Counted from the first letter of the stretch, positions 19,727 through 29,118 are shown. The stretch: DNA of 58,360 bases from an uncultured Cetobacterium sp. (GCA_934085975.1 CAKOHT010000009.1:1-58360), one strand, 5' to 3'. The notes: generated by a model from the letters alone, not told the origin. Numbers and translations are program-made.

Positions 19727-21229
19727 ATGAAGAAAAAACTACTTTTATTAAGTACTTTAGCAATTTTTTTGGGATTTAATTATGAAGCAAAAGCTAACAA
19801 AGATACTTTGGTTATAGCTAATGGAGCAGATGCAAAAACATTGGATATACACGCATCTAATGATGCACCATCAGCAAAAGTTACGGGACAAATCTATGAT
19901 ACTCTAGTAAAACAAGATTCAAATATGAACATAGTTCCTGGGTTGGCTGAAAGTTGGAAACAAGTTGATGACAAGACAACAGAGTTTAAGTTAAGAAAAG
20001 GTGTAAAATTTCATAATGGAAAAGAACTTACAGCTAATGATGTTAAATTTTCTTTAGATAGAATGAAAGCATCTCCACAAGTTTCACATATAGTAAAAGC
20101 TGTTGATTCTGTAGAAGTTGTAGATGATCATACAGTTAGAGTAAAAACATCAACACCATTTGGACCGCTATTAAGTCATCTATCGCATAATGCGGCAGGA
20201 ATTTTAAATAAAGAGGCTGTAGAGAAAGCTGGAGGATCGTATGGGCAACATCCTGTTGGAACAGGACCATATAAATTTGTTAATTGGCAAGCTGGAGATA
20301 GAATTACGTTGCAAGCTAATCCTGACTACTATTTAGGAAAAGCTCCAACAGAAAAAGTTATTTTTAGAAATATTGTTGAGGGGACAAATAGAACAATAGG
20401 ATTAGAAACTGGTGAAGTGGATATAGCTTTTGATATAGATCCAGTGGATAAAGATATGGTAAGAAATAATGAGAGATTAGAGATATTAGAGGAGCCATCA
20501 CTATCGACAACATATTTAGGATTTAATGTTGAAAAGGAATCTTTAAAAGATAAGAAAGTTAGACAAGCTATTGCATATGCAATAAACACACAAGATATAG
20601 CTGATGCGGTATATCAAGGATCAGCAGAAGTTGCTAATTCATCAATAGGACCAAAAGTATTTGGATACAATCCAAATACAAAAGGATATGAATATAATCC
20701 AGAAAAAGCGAAAGCATTATTAAAAGAAGCTGGATATGACAAAGGTTTAAAGTTGAAACTATGGATAAATGACAATCCGATTAGAAGAGATATAGCTGTA
20801 ATAGCTCAAGATCAGTTAAAGCAAGTTGGAATTGATGTAACAATCGAAACTCTTGAGTGGGGAGCATTTTTAGATGGTACAGCTAGAGGAGATCATGAAC
20901 TATATATCTTAGGATGGGTTTCTGTAACAGGAGATGCTGACTATGGATTGGACCCATTACTTAATACAGCAAACAAAGGTGGAGCTGGAAATAGATCGTT
21001 CTACTCAAATCCAAAAGTGGATGAGTTGTTAGTAAAGGGAAGAAGTAGTGTAGACCCTGAAGAGAGAAAAACTTACTACTACGAAGTTCAAGATATAGTT
21101 CAAGAAGAAGTGCCAATATTGACATTGGTTTACCCAACACAAAGCGTTGGAGAGCAAAAAACTGTAGAAGGATTTAAGATGCATCCAGCAGGACATCATA
21201 AAGTTTATGGAACTTATAAAACAAAGTAA
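19727..21229 (+). CDS. Peptide ABC transporter substrate-binding protein (family 5, DppA/GsiB-like)
   Basis: This periplasmic solute-binding protein has 500 residues. A signal peptide (about 1-23, ending YEAKA) precedes the mature N-terminus. There is no lipobox Cys, so it should be a free periplasmic protein and not a lipoprotein. Family 5 features include TLDIHASNDAPSAKV, the LAESW-x-x-DDKTTEFKLRKGVKFHNG block, VGTGPYKF and LGWVSVTGDADYGLDPLL, the last resembling glutathione-binding GsiB. The substrate could be di- or oligopeptides or glutathione and cannot be assigned. ATG 19727 follows AGGGGGAAAAG. An earlier in-frame ATG (19697) would spoil the signal peptide. Confidence 0.9.
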   Translation: MKKKLLLLSTLAIFLGFNYEAKANKDTLVIANGADAKTLDIHASNDAPSAKVTGQIYDTLVKQDSNMNIVPGLAESWKQVDDKTTEFKLRKGVKFHNGKELTANDVKFSLDRMKASPQVSHIVKAVDSVEVVDDHTVRVKTSTPFGPLLSHLSHNAAGILNKEAVEKAGGSYGQHPVGTGPYKFVNWQAGDRITLQANPDYYLGKAPTEKVIFRNIVEGTNRTIGLETGEVDIAFDIDPVDKDMVRNNERLEILEEPSLSTTYLGFNVEKESLKDKKVRQAIAYAINTQDIADAVYQGSAEVANSSIGPKVFGYNPNTKGYEYNPEKAKALLKEAGYDKGLKLKLWINDNPIRRDIAVIAQDQLKQVGIDVTIETLEWGAFLDGTARGDHELYILGWVSVTGDADYGLDPLLNTANKGGAGNRSFYSNPKVDELLVKGRSSVDPEERKTYYYEVQDIVQEEVPILTLVYPTQSVGEQKTVEGFKMHPAGHHKVYGTYKTK

Positions 21230-21244
21230 AAATATTTAAATACC

Positions 21245-21273
21245 AGAGAGGAAACCTTCAAGGTTTCCTTTCT
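21245..21273 (+). other. Intercistronic hairpin between binding-protein and permease genes
   Basis: A 12-bp stem (21245-21256 with 21262-21273, one G-T, loop TTCAA) is followed by AGTATAAAG and not a T run. It looks like a 3'-end stabiliser or partial attenuator, giving more binding protein than permease, as is common in such operons. Confidence 0.6.
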
Positions 21274-21303
21274 AGTATAAAGTAAATAAAGGGGGCTTAC
21301 ACA

Positions 21304-22230
21304 ATGTACAAATATATAATAAAAAGAATATTATTGTTAATACCTGTATTGTTAGGTGTGACATTCTTAGTATTTACAATAATGTCACTTACACCAGGCG
21401 ATCCAGCTCAGCTTATTTTAGGAGAGAGTGCTCCAAAAGAAGCGGTGGCACAATTAAGGTTGGAAATGGGATTAAATGAGCCTTTCATCGTTCAATATTT
21501 AAGATTTATAAAAAATGCAGCAATGGGAAATTTTGGACAGTCATATACAACAGGAAGAGAGGTATTTGGAGAGATTTTTTCAAGATTTCCAAACACATTA
21601 ATATTAGCAGTTCTAGGAATAATTATAGCTGTTTGCATTGGAATTCCACTAGGAATTATTTCGGCAACTAGACAATATACATTGATCGATAGTGTTAGTA
21701 TGATAGGAGCTTTACTAGGAGTATCAATGCCTGTTTTCTGGCTTGGATTAATGTTAATTTTAGCATTTTCAGTTCATTTAAGGTGGTTACCTTCTGGAGG
21801 ATTTGATGGATTGAAAAGTTTGATACTGCCATCCATTACTTTGGGAGTGGGATCAGCAGCCATAATTACTCGTATGACTCGTTCTTCTATGTTAGAGGTT
21901 ATAAGACAGGATTATATAAGAACAGCAAGAGCTAAAGGGGTAGCAGAAAAAGTTGTTGTAAATAAACACGCTTTAAAAAATGCTTTAATTCCAGTTATAA
22001 CAGTAGTGGGATTACAATTTGGAGGACTTTTAGGTGGAGCTGTTTTAACGGAATCAGTTTATTCGTGGCCAGGTGTAGGAAGAATGATGGTAGATGCCAT
22101 TAGACAAAAAGACACGCCGACAGTTTTAGCAGCAGTAATTTTCTTGGCAGTGACATTTAGTGTTGTAAATCTAGCAGTAGATATACTATATGCTTATGTA
22201 GATCCAAGAATAAAATCGCAATACAAATAA
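21304..22230 (+). CDS. Peptide ABC transporter permease (DppB/OppB/GsiC family)
   Basis: This inner-membrane permease has 308 residues and about six transmembrane helices. It starts with the family-typical MYKYIIKRILLLIPVLLGV. The EAA loop, which contacts the ATPases, lies near RTARAKGVAEKVVVNKHALKNALIP. GGGGG is about 9 bp upstream of the ATG. It forms the translocation channel with the next gene and is the second gene of the five-gene operon. Confidence 0.93.
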   Translation: MYKYIIKRILLLIPVLLGVTFLVFTIMSLTPGDPAQLILGESAPKEAVAQLRLEMGLNEPFIVQYLRFIKNAAMGNFGQSYTTGREVFGEIFSRFPNTLILAVLGIIIAVCIGIPLGIISATRQYTLIDSVSMIGALLGVSMPVFWLGLMLILAFSVHLRWLPSGGFDGLKSLILPSITLGVGSAAIITRMTRSSMLEVIRQDYIRTARAKGVAEKVVVNKHALKNALIPVITVVGLQFGGLLGGAVLTESVYSWPGVGRMMVDAIRQKDTPTVLAAVIFLAVTFSVVNLAVDILYAYVDPRIKSQYK

Positions 22231-22244
22231 AGGGGTGAATAAAA

Positions 22245-23126
22245 GTGGCTACTATAAAAAATGAAAATGTGGGGAAAAAAAGAAGTCAATGGGCAGAGTT
22301 GTGGAAAAACTTAAAGAGAAATAAGATGGCTCTATTTGGTTTAATAATATTAGTTATAATAGTTTTACTTGCAATATTTGCAGATCAAATTGCAAATTAT
22401 GATCAAGTTGTTATTAAACAAAATTTAAAAATGAGATTAAAACCACCTTCAGCACAGCACTGGTTAGGAACAGATGAATTTGGAAGAGATATATTTGCTA
22501 GGTTGATTCATGGTGCTAGAGTATCTTTAAAGGTAGGTTTAATAGCGGTTGGTATAGCGATAGTAGTTGGAGGATTTTTAGGTGCTATTGCAGGATACTA
22601 TGGGGACAAATTAGATAATGTGATAATGAGAGTGATGGATATATTTCTAGCTGTACCAAGTATATTACTTGCAATAGCTATAGTGTCAGCATTGGGACCA
22701 AATCTTTTGAACCTGATGATTGCGGTAAGTATATCTTCCATCCCAAGATATGCTAGAATAGTAAGGGCATCAGTTTTATCTATAAGAGATCAGGAGTTTG
22801 TTGAAGCAGCAAGAGCAATTGGTGCGGGAGATGCCAGAATAATATTTAGGCATATCATTCCAAACTCACTAGCTCCTGTAATAGTTCAAGGAACGCTTGG
22901 AGTAGCAAATGCAATACTATCAACAGCGGGATTAAGTTTTATAGGGTTAGGAATCCAACCTCCTGCGCCTGAATGGGGATCTATGTTATCTGGCGGAAGA
23001 CAATATTTGAGATATGCATGGTGGGTAACAACATTCCCAGGTGTGGCGATAATGATAACAATATTATCCTTAAATCTTTTAGGAGATGGACTAAGAGATG
23101 CATTGGATCCAAGATTAAAACAATAA
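22245..23126 (+). CDS. Peptide ABC transporter permease (DppC/OppC/GsiD family)
   Basis: This 293-residue permease has the family N-terminal segment (WKNLKRNKMALFGLIIL) preceding the first membrane helix. The marker HWLGTDEFGRDIFARLIHGARVSL and the EAA loop EAARAIGAGDARIIFRHIIPNSLAPVI are present. The start is GTG at 22245, with AAAGGGGTG just upstream and no better ATG in frame. It lies 14 bp after the first permease gene. Confidence 0.93.
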   Translation: MATIKNENVGKKRSQWAELWKNLKRNKMALFGLIILVIIVLLAIFADQIANYDQVVIKQNLKMRLKPPSAQHWLGTDEFGRDIFARLIHGARVSLKVGLIAVGIAIVVGGFLGAIAGYYGDKLDNVIMRVMDIFLAVPSILLAIAIVSALGPNLLNLMIAVSISSIPRYARIVRASVLSIRDQEFVEAARAIGAGDARIIFRHIIPNSLAPVIVQGTLGVANAILSTAGLSFIGLGIQPPAPEWGSMLSGGRQYLRYAWWVTTFPGVAIMITILSLNLLGDGLRDALDPRLKQ

Positions 23127-23149
23127 TTACAGTGGGGAGATGGACGTAA

Positions 23150-24151
23150 ATGGAAAAACTATTAAATATAAAAAATTTATCTATAAACTATGAAACAGAT
23201 GATGAAAAAGTTATGGCGGTGACAGATTTAGAAATAGAGTTAGGAGAGGGAGAAACTCTTGGATTGGTTGGCGAAACTGGTGCGGGGAAAACAACTGCAG
23301 CGTTAGGAATAATGAGGTTAGTTCCAAATCCTCCTGGAAAGATAATATCTGGAGAAATTTATTTTCAAGAAAGAAACCTATTAAATATTTCAGAAGAGGA
23401 TATGAGAGCTATAAGAGGAAGATCAATAAGTATGATTTTCCAAGATCCAATGACATCTCTAAATCCAGTATTGACTGTAGGCTATCAAATTGCTGAGGTA
23501 ATACAGATTCATGAGGAGTTATCAGCAAAAGATGCTATGAATAAAGCTAGTGAAATGCTAGAATTAGTTGGAATTCCTGGAAATAGACTAAATGATTATC
23601 CTCATCAGTTTTCTGGTGGAATGAAGCAAAGGGTTATAATAGCTATAGCACTTGCGTGTAATCCAAAACTATTGATAGCAGATGAACCAACAACGGCGTT
23701 GGATGTAACAATTCAAGCTCAAGTTCTAGATTTAATGAATGAGTTAAAAGAAAAATTAAAGACATCAATGATATTAATAACTCATGATTTAGGTGTAGTT
23801 GCACAGGTATGTGATAAAGTAGCGATAATGTATGCAGGAGAGATTGTGGAATCTGGAACATTGGTTGATATATTTGAACACCCTATGCATCCGTATACTC
23901 ATGGATTATTTGATTCAATACCGAATTTAGATGATGATGTAACTAGACTAAAACCTATAAAAGGATTGATGCCAGACCCTACAAATCTACCATCAGGATG
24001 CAGATTTCACCCGAGATGTCCATATGCACAAAAAGAGTGTTCAGTGGTAAGTCCAAAGACAGTTTCAAAAGATGGACATAAAGTGAAATGTCTAGCTTAT
24101 GAGGGGATAATAAATGTACCAGAGCTACAAGGGGGAGAAAATGGCAGATAA
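23150..24151 (+). CDS. Peptide ABC transporter ATP-binding protein (DppD/OppD family)
   Basis: This 333-residue cytoplasmic ATPase has Walker A GETGAGKTT, Q-loop FQDPMTSLNPV, signature FSGGMKQR, Walker B LLIADEPTTALD and the H-loop ITHDLGVV. The C-terminal oligopeptide-transporter extension has the Cys-containing SGCRFHPRCPYAQKEC, which in relatives can hold an iron-sulfur cluster. The ATG at 23150 has GGGGAG about 11 bp upstream. It overlaps the next ATPase gene, indicating coupled translation. It keeps the canonical signature that its partner lacks. Confidence 0.94.
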   Translation: MEKLLNIKNLSINYETDDEKVMAVTDLEIELGEGETLGLVGETGAGKTTAALGIMRLVPNPPGKIISGEIYFQERNLLNISEEDMRAIRGRSISMIFQDPMTSLNPVLTVGYQIAEVIQIHEELSAKDAMNKASEMLELVGIPGNRLNDYPHQFSGGMKQRVIIAIALACNPKLLIADEPTTALDVTIQAQVLDLMNELKEKLKTSMILITHDLGVVAQVCDKVAIMYAGEIVESGTLVDIFEHPMHPYTHGLFDSIPNLDDDVTRLKPIKGLMPDPTNLPSGCRFHPRCPYAQKECSVVSPKTVSKDGHKVKCLAYEGIINVPELQGGENGR

Positions 24152-25178
24152 AATACTAGAGGTAAAAGGTTTAAAAAAATATTTTATTACTCCAAAAGGA
24201 CTATTACACGCTGTTGATGGAGTTAGCTTTTCAATAGAAAGAGGAAAAACTTTGGGTGTAGTTGGAGAGTCGGGGTGTGGAAAGTCCACTACTGGAAGAG
24301 TAGTTTTAAGGCTACTTGAGGCAACGAGTGGAGAGATTATTTTTGAAGGTAAAAATATAAGGGAGTATGGAAGAGCAGAAATGATAAAGCTAAGAGAAGA
24401 GATGCAAATAATTTTCCAAGACCCATATGCTTCTTTAGATCCTAGAATGACAATAAGTGAAATAATAGCGGAACCGCTAATTATTCATAATAAGTGTAAA
24501 AATAAAAAAGAGTTGCAGGAGAAAGTTGCTAAACTCATGGAGACAGTAGGATTGAGTGAGAGACTAATAAATACATATCCCCATGAGTTAGATGGTGGTA
24601 GAAGACAAAGAATTGGAATAGCTAGAGCTCTAGCTTTAAATCCAAAATTTATAGTTTGTGACGAACCAGTTTCAGCTTTAGATGTTTCTATTCAAGCTCA
24701 AGTATTGAATCTTATGAAAGATTTACAGGAAGAGTTTGGACTGACATATATGTTTATAACTCATGATTTATCGGTGGTGAGACATTTTTCAGATGATATA
24801 GCTGTAATGTATCTAGGAGAGATTGTAGAAAAGGCGCCAGCAAAGGAGCTTTTTAAAAATCCAATACATCCATATACAAAGGCTTTATTATCAGCGATAC
24901 CAATTCCAAGTATAAAGCATAAAATGCGTCCAGAAAGGTTAAAAGGGGAGATAACATCACCAATTAATCCAGGTGTGGGATGTAGATTTAGAAAAAGATG
25001 TGTTTTAGCAGTTCCAGAGTGTGGAAATGCAACACCACCTTTGAAAGAGATATCTCCGGGACACTTCTATGCGTGTTTTGAAGTAGGAAAAGATATAAAA
25101 GGTGAAGAGGAGAAGGAAGAAAGATTAGAAGATAAAATATCAGAGAAAAAAGAAGATGTGTGGGAAATAGAAAAGTAA
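24141..25178 (+). CDS. Peptide ABC transporter ATP-binding protein (DppF/OppF family)
   Basis: This second ATPase has 345 residues. Walker A is GESGCGKST, Walker B FIVCDEPVSALD, the H-loop ITHDLSVV, and a C-terminal extension has CRFRKRCVLAVPEC. The signature motif is LDGGRRQR (about 150-157), with Asp where LSGGQ has Ser, so the site it completes may be less active. The last 30 residues are Glu/Lys-rich (EEKEERLEDKISEKKED). ATG 24141 is preferred to 24114 because GGGGGAG precedes it, giving an 11-bp overlap with the previous gene. Confidence 0.93.
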   Translation: MADKILEVKGLKKYFITPKGLLHAVDGVSFSIERGKTLGVVGESGCGKSTTGRVVLRLLEATSGEIIFEGKNIREYGRAEMIKLREEMQIIFQDPYASLDPRMTISEIIAEPLIIHNKCKNKKELQEKVAKLMETVGLSERLINTYPHELDGGRRQRIGIARALALNPKFIVCDEPVSALDVSIQAQVLNLMKDLQEEFGLTYMFITHDLSVVRHFSDDIAVMYLGEIVEKAPAKELFKNPIHPYTKALLSAIPIPSIKHKMRPERLKGEITSPINPGVGCRFRKRCVLAVPECGNATPPLKEISPGHFYACFEVGKDIKGEEEKEERLEDKISEKKEDVWEIEK

Positions 25179-25186
25179 AAAAGGAT

Positions 25187-25226
25187 AACTCTAAGTTAGT
25201 TAAAATACTAATTTAGAGTTCTTTTT
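25187..25226 (+). terminator. Terminator of the peptide transporter operon
   Basis: A fully paired 14-bp stem (25187-25200 with 25207-25220, one G-T, loop TAAAAT) is followed by CTTTTT. Confidence 0.85.
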
Positions 25227-25243
25227 ATGGAGGAGGAAAATTT

Positions 25244-26713
25244 ATGGAAAAATTTAAAAGTAGAAAATACCATTTAACATCAAAATTGGTATTATTAAAA
25301 GCGATTAATGATATCTATCCACTATTTCAAGTGGTATTTAGAAACTCTTTAAACAATGGAGTATATGTGACGATAAACGGCAAAAAATATGTTACAGAGG
25401 AAGAGATAAGAAAGATAGAAAATAGAATGAATGAAATAGTGGCAGAAAAAAAAGAAATAAAAAAAATTCAGTTTAGTTCGGAGGAGGTCACAGAAAAACA
25501 CTTAGAGGGTATCAGAGAAGATTTAAAGGAACTCTTGGAGACAACAGGAATAATTTCTTTTTTTGTCTATGAAATAGACGACTACAGAACTTATTTTATA
25601 GAAGAATTATATGAAAATACGGAATATGTGGATATGTTTGAGTTATATTCGTATGATGAAGGATTTATATTCAAAACACCCAAAGAGATAAATGGAGTTA
25701 TTCAAATTCCCCCAATGATAGATGATAGAAAATTGGCTAAAATATATAAGGAAAGTTCTAAATGGAATGATATAATGGAAGTGTCGTATGTTGGAAGTTT
25801 AAATAGAATTAATTTACAAGGAGATATAGTAGAGCTGATAAGAGTGAATGAAACTCTTCACGATAAGAAAATAACTAATATAACAGAAAGAATATTGGAA
25901 GATAGAGATATAAAAATAGTTACAATAGCTGGTCCGAGTTCGTCAGGAAAAACAACTTTTAGTAATAGACTAAAGCTACATTTAATGGCATCAGAGATAA
26001 GACCTTTGATGATATCTTTAGATGATTACTATATAGATAGGACGAGAATTCCAATTGATGAAAATGGAAAGAAGGACTTCGAAACGATTAAGGCACTTGA
26101 TATAGAACTTTTAAATAGAAATTTAAGAGATTTGATGTTAGGAAGAGAGGTTGAGATTCCTAGATATGACTTTTCTACTGGTCAAAGAAAAGAGAGGGGA
26201 GAGAAAGTAAAAATATCTAAAAATACGATTATAATTTTAGAGGGGATACATGGATTAAATGATAGTTTAATTGAAGGGATTTCTCAAAGTCATATTTTTA
26301 AAATTTATATAAGTTGTTTAACTCAGCTAAATATTGATGCACACAATAGAATAAAAACAAGTGTGGTCAGAAAAATGAGAAGAATAGTTAGGGACAGTAT
26401 TTCAAGAAATTTTGATGCAGAAGAAACTTTAGAGATGTGGAGTAGAGTTAGAAAGGGAGAGAGTAAAAATATATTTCCTTATCAAGAGAATGCAGATGTT
26501 ATATTTGATACAAGCTTAACCTATGAAATAGGTGTTTTGAAATCAGCTGTGGAGAGAGAGTTAATTAAGATAAAAATGGGTAGCCCACACTATGATGAGG
26601 CGAGAAAACTTTTAAGGCTATTGAGTTATTTTACGACAATCTCAGAGAGATATGTACCTGACGAGTCTATTTTAAAAGAGTTTATAGGTGGAAGTTATTT
26701 TTATAATTATTAA
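25244..26713 (+). CDS. Nucleoside kinase, uridine kinase/phosphoribulokinase family with N-terminal extension
   Basis: This 489-residue cytoplasmic enzyme has Walker A GPSSSGKTT at about 230-238 and an ISLDDYYIDR segment, followed by PRYDFSTGQR and ILEGIHGLN, the uridine-kinase/PRK core. The N-terminal 220 residues resemble the threonyl-tRNA-synthetase second additional domain found in the common bacterial nucleoside kinase of about 550 residues, but a TGS domain is short or absent. It probably phosphorylates uridine or cytidine; the substrate is not proven. The ATG follows GGAGGAGG. It is a single gene converging on folP. Confidence 0.82.
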   Translation: MEKFKSRKYHLTSKLVLLKAINDIYPLFQVVFRNSLNNGVYVTINGKKYVTEEEIRKIENRMNEIVAEKKEIKKIQFSSEEVTEKHLEGIREDLKELLETTGIISFFVYEIDDYRTYFIEELYENTEYVDMFELYSYDEGFIFKTPKEINGVIQIPPMIDDRKLAKIYKESSKWNDIMEVSYVGSLNRINLQGDIVELIRVNETLHDKKITNITERILEDRDIKIVTIAGPSSSGKTTFSNRLKLHLMASEIRPLMISLDDYYIDRTRIPIDENGKKDFETIKALDIELLNRNLRDLMLGREVEIPRYDFSTGQRKERGEKVKISKNTIIILEGIHGLNDSLIEGISQSHIFKIYISCLTQLNIDAHNRIKTSVVRKMRRIVRDSISRNFDAEETLEMWSRVRKGESKNIFPYQENADVIFDTSLTYEIGVLKSAVERELIKIKMGSPHYDEARKLLRLLSYFTTISERYVPDESILKEFIGGSYFYNY

Positions 26714-26722
26714 ATAGATTGT

Positions 26723-26746
26723 TAGGAGAGCAGTAATGCTCTCCTA
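26723..26746. other. Palindromic hairpin between the nucleoside kinase gene and folP
   Basis: A perfect 10-bp stem (26723-26732 with 26737-26746, loop GTAA) lies between the convergent stops. No T run follows on either strand, so termination may be weak or use RNA processing. Confidence 0.55.
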
Positions 26747-26749
26747 GAT

Positions 26750-27577
26750 TTAATTACTCCTATTTAAGTAAATAATTTTATCAGCAATAGATAGAGCTTT
26801 TTTATGTTCTAAAACATTATGAACTCGAATTATTTTAGCTCCATTCAAAATTCCTAATATATTGACAGCTATAGTTCCTTCAATTCTATCATTGGGAGAG
26901 AGAGTTAAATCTTTTCCTATAAAACCTTTTTTTGAAACTCCCAGTAGAGTTGGGGCGATGGAAGAGATTTCTTTTAATCTATTTAAAACTTCAATATTTT
27001 CACTGTAACCTTTTCCAAATCCAATTCCGGGATCAATTATAATTTTATTAGTATTCATTCCATTTGATTCTGCAATCTTAAAAGTTTTTTTAAAAAATTT
27101 TTTTATAGAAAGAATAATATCCTCTTCATAGAAGTTAGAGTTTTGATTGTGCATAGCTATAACAACACAATTATATTTAGCCGCAACTTGTGCCATCTCA
27201 CCATCGTCTTTTTGAAGCCCCCAAACATCATTTATAATATGAGCACCAGCTTTTAGTGCAGCTTCGGCAACTTCGTATCTATATGTATCAATAGATATAA
27301 TACAGTCTAATTCTTTTGATATTTTTTTAATGACAGGGATAACTCTATCTATCTCAGTTTGCAAATCGACTTCCTCATGCCCGGGTCGAGTGGACTGTCC
27401 TCCAATATCAATGATATGAGCTCCTTGATCAATTAAGGTTTTAGCGTGTTCAAAAGCTAAATCGACAGTGTTAAAATTTCCACCATCAGAAAATGAATCC
27501 GGAGTAACATTTAAAATTCCCATAATTAGGGTTTCTTTATTTAAAATAAAAGTTTTACCAAGAGATGAAAAAATCAT
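26750..27577 (-). CDS. folP: Dihydropteroate synthase
   Basis: FolP joins hydroxymethyl-dihydropterin pyrophosphate to p-aminobenzoate. It is the sulfonamide target. The protein has 275 residues, normal length. Visible motifs are MGILNVTPDSFSDGG, IGGQSTRPGHEEV, SIDTYRYEVAEAAL, DPGIGFGKGYSEN and GVSKKGFIG. AGGAGG lies before the ATG. It is the last gene of folE-folBK-folP, with 13 bp separating it from folBK. Confidence 0.97.
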   Translation of the reverse strand: MIFSSLGKTFILNKETLIMGILNVTPDSFSDGGNFNTVDLAFEHAKTLIDQGAHIIDIGGQSTRPGHEEVDLQTEIDRVIPVIKKISKELDCIISIDTYRYEVAEAALKAGAHIINDVWGLQKDDGEMAQVAAKYNCVVIAMHNQNSNFYEEDIILSIKKFFKKTFKIAESNGMNTNKIIIDPGIGFGKGYSENIEVLNRLKEISSIAPTLLGVSKKGFIGKDLTLSPNDRIEGTIAVNILGILNGAKIIRVHNVLEHKKALSIADKIIYLNRSN

Positions 27578-27590
27578 AAAAACCTCCTAT

Positions 27591-28409
27591 TTAAGATTTA
27601 TCGAGTGCTCTTTTTAATGTTGAAATATGCTTATTCTCTAAAGGATGAACAATGTTTGGAGCGATTTCATTTAGCGGATCAAGAACAAATGAACGTTCAC
27701 ACATCCATGGATGAGGAATAGCTAGGTTGTCGTCCGCAATGATGAGATTATTAAAAAGCAAAATATCAATATCAATAATCCTAGGTCCCCACTTTATTTC
27801 ACGAACTCTCCCCATCATAATTTCAATTTCTAAAAGTTTTTCTAAAAGTTCCTGTGGTGTAAAAAGTGTTTCAATTTCAAGACAGGCATTTAAAAAATTA
27901 TTTTGTGCAATGTTACCAAAAGGTTTTGTTTCTAAAAAATTACTTATTTTAGTTACTCTAGTATTTTCAAGATTTGATATATGGGATATAGCTGCATCTA
28001 AATTAGCTTTTAAATTACCAATATTTGTACCTAATGAAAGGTAAGATATATTACGAGAACGTGTAATTTCAACCGCAACATAGTCAAAATGTTTTTTGAT
28101 AGGTGCCCAAGGTTTTTTTATTTCAACTTTGACATTTTTTATAAGGGGATACTTTGTAAGTATTTTACTAGCGATAGCTTCAGCAAGAGCTTCAATTAAA
28201 TCAAAGGATTTTGAAAAAAATACCTTTTCAATATCATCAGAAACAAAACCATAGTGTGTTGAATGATTCAAATCGTCGCCAACACCAGCTTTTCTAGTGG
28301 AAGTTTCCATTTCAATAGAAATAGAGAACTTTTGTTGTAAAAATTTTTCTTCGGCAAAAACTCCATGATTGCCTATAAATTCTAGATTTTTAATATATAT
28401 TTTATCCAT
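27591..28409 (-). CDS. folBK: FolB-FolK fusion: dihydroneopterin aldolase plus HPPK
   Basis: One 272-residue protein carries two consecutive folate steps. Residues 1 to about 115 form dihydroneopterin aldolase (FIGNHGVFAEEKFLQQKF, then IEALAEAIA and VEIKKPWAPIK). Residues about 118-272 form 6-hydroxymethyl-dihydropterin pyrophosphokinase (LSLGTNIGNLKANL, FLETKPFG, then WGPRIIDIDILLF and IPHPWMCERSFVLDPL). ATG 28409, six bases after AGAGGTGA, is preferred over GTG 28418. A single chain would channel the product of one step to the next. Confidence 0.95.
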   Translation of the reverse strand: MDKIYIKNLEFIGNHGVFAEEKFLQQKFSISIEMETSTRKAGVGDDLNHSTHYGFVSDDIEKVFFSKSFDLIEALAEAIASKILTKYPLIKNVKVEIKKPWAPIKKHFDYVAVEITRSRNISYLSLGTNIGNLKANLDAAISHISNLENTRVTKISNFLETKPFGNIAQNNFLNACLEIETLFTPQELLEKLLEIEIMMGRVREIKWGPRIIDIDILLFNNLIIADDNLAIPHPWMCERSFVLDPLNEIAPNIVHPLENKHISTLKRALDKS

Positions 28410-28424
28410 TAAATTCACCTCTTT

Positions 28425-28979
28425 TTAATTTTTAATTAAAGTTAAAAATTCCGTTTTTAGACTATTTTGGATATTAAAAATACCTTTTGAAGATGTAGTG
28501 ATAACTTTTGTTCCAAGAGACTTGACTCCTCTCATAGTCATACACATATGTTCAGCCTCCATTAAAACATATACACCTTGGCAATCTAGACCTGTATAGA
28601 TAGTTTCAGCAATTTCATCACAAAGCCTTTCTTGAAGTTGTGGTCTTTTAGAATATGCCTCAATAACTTTTATAATATCTCCGAAACCAACAATTTTATT
28701 ATTTGGGATATAACCGATAGAAATTTTACCGAAAAAGGGTAAAAAATGATGTTCACACATTGAATAAAAAGATATATTTTTTTCAATAATTAAATCATTG
28801 TTTTCTATTGGAAACGTTCTTTTTAAAAAGTCATATGGATTTTGGAAAAGTCCAGAGAAAATCTCTTTATAAAAAGTTTCGATTCTTTCAGGAGTATTTT
28901 CAATAACTTCATCTGAAATCAAGTTATTATCATTATTTATTTCAAGAATTATATTTTTAATATGTTTTTTTAAATTCAC
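28425..28979 (-). CDS. folE: GTP cyclohydrolase I
   Basis: FolE converts GTP to dihydroneopterin triphosphate, the first committed folate step. The protein has 184 residues. The zinc-binding SMCEHHFLPF, the GYIPNNKIVG loop, KRPQLQERLCDEI and CMTMRGVKS are all present. The start is GTG 28979 with AGGTGA close upstream. A TATAAT on the minus strand (29015-29010) is the likely -10 element. It heads the fol operon and is divergent from ccdA. Missing from the cluster are folA, folC and the pABA genes. Confidence 0.96.
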   Translation of the reverse strand: MNLKKHIKNIILEINNDNNLISDEVIENTPERIETFYKEIFSGLFQNPYDFLKRTFPIENNDLIIEKNISFYSMCEHHFLPFFGKISIGYIPNNKIVGFGDIIKVIEAYSKRPQLQERLCDEIAETIYTGLDCQGVYVLMEAEHMCMTMRGVKSLGTKVITTSSKGIFNIQNSLKTEFLTLIKN

Positions 28980-29089
28980 TAAATCACCTCAAAAGTTTGA
29001 TATACAGCAATTATATCATAGCTAGGATTTAAAAAAAATATTCCCTTAAAATATATAAATAAAATTAAGTTTTTTATATAGATATTCTA

Positions 29090-29118
29090 TTAACTATTAA
29101 AAAAGAATGAGCTATAAT
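29090..29118 (+). promoter_or_regulatory. Promoter of the ccdA-msrAB-two-component operon
   Basis: TTAACT (29090-29095), 17 bp and TATAAT (29113-29118) give a leader of about 55 nt before ccdA. I see no obvious palindromic operator. Confidence 0.65.
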
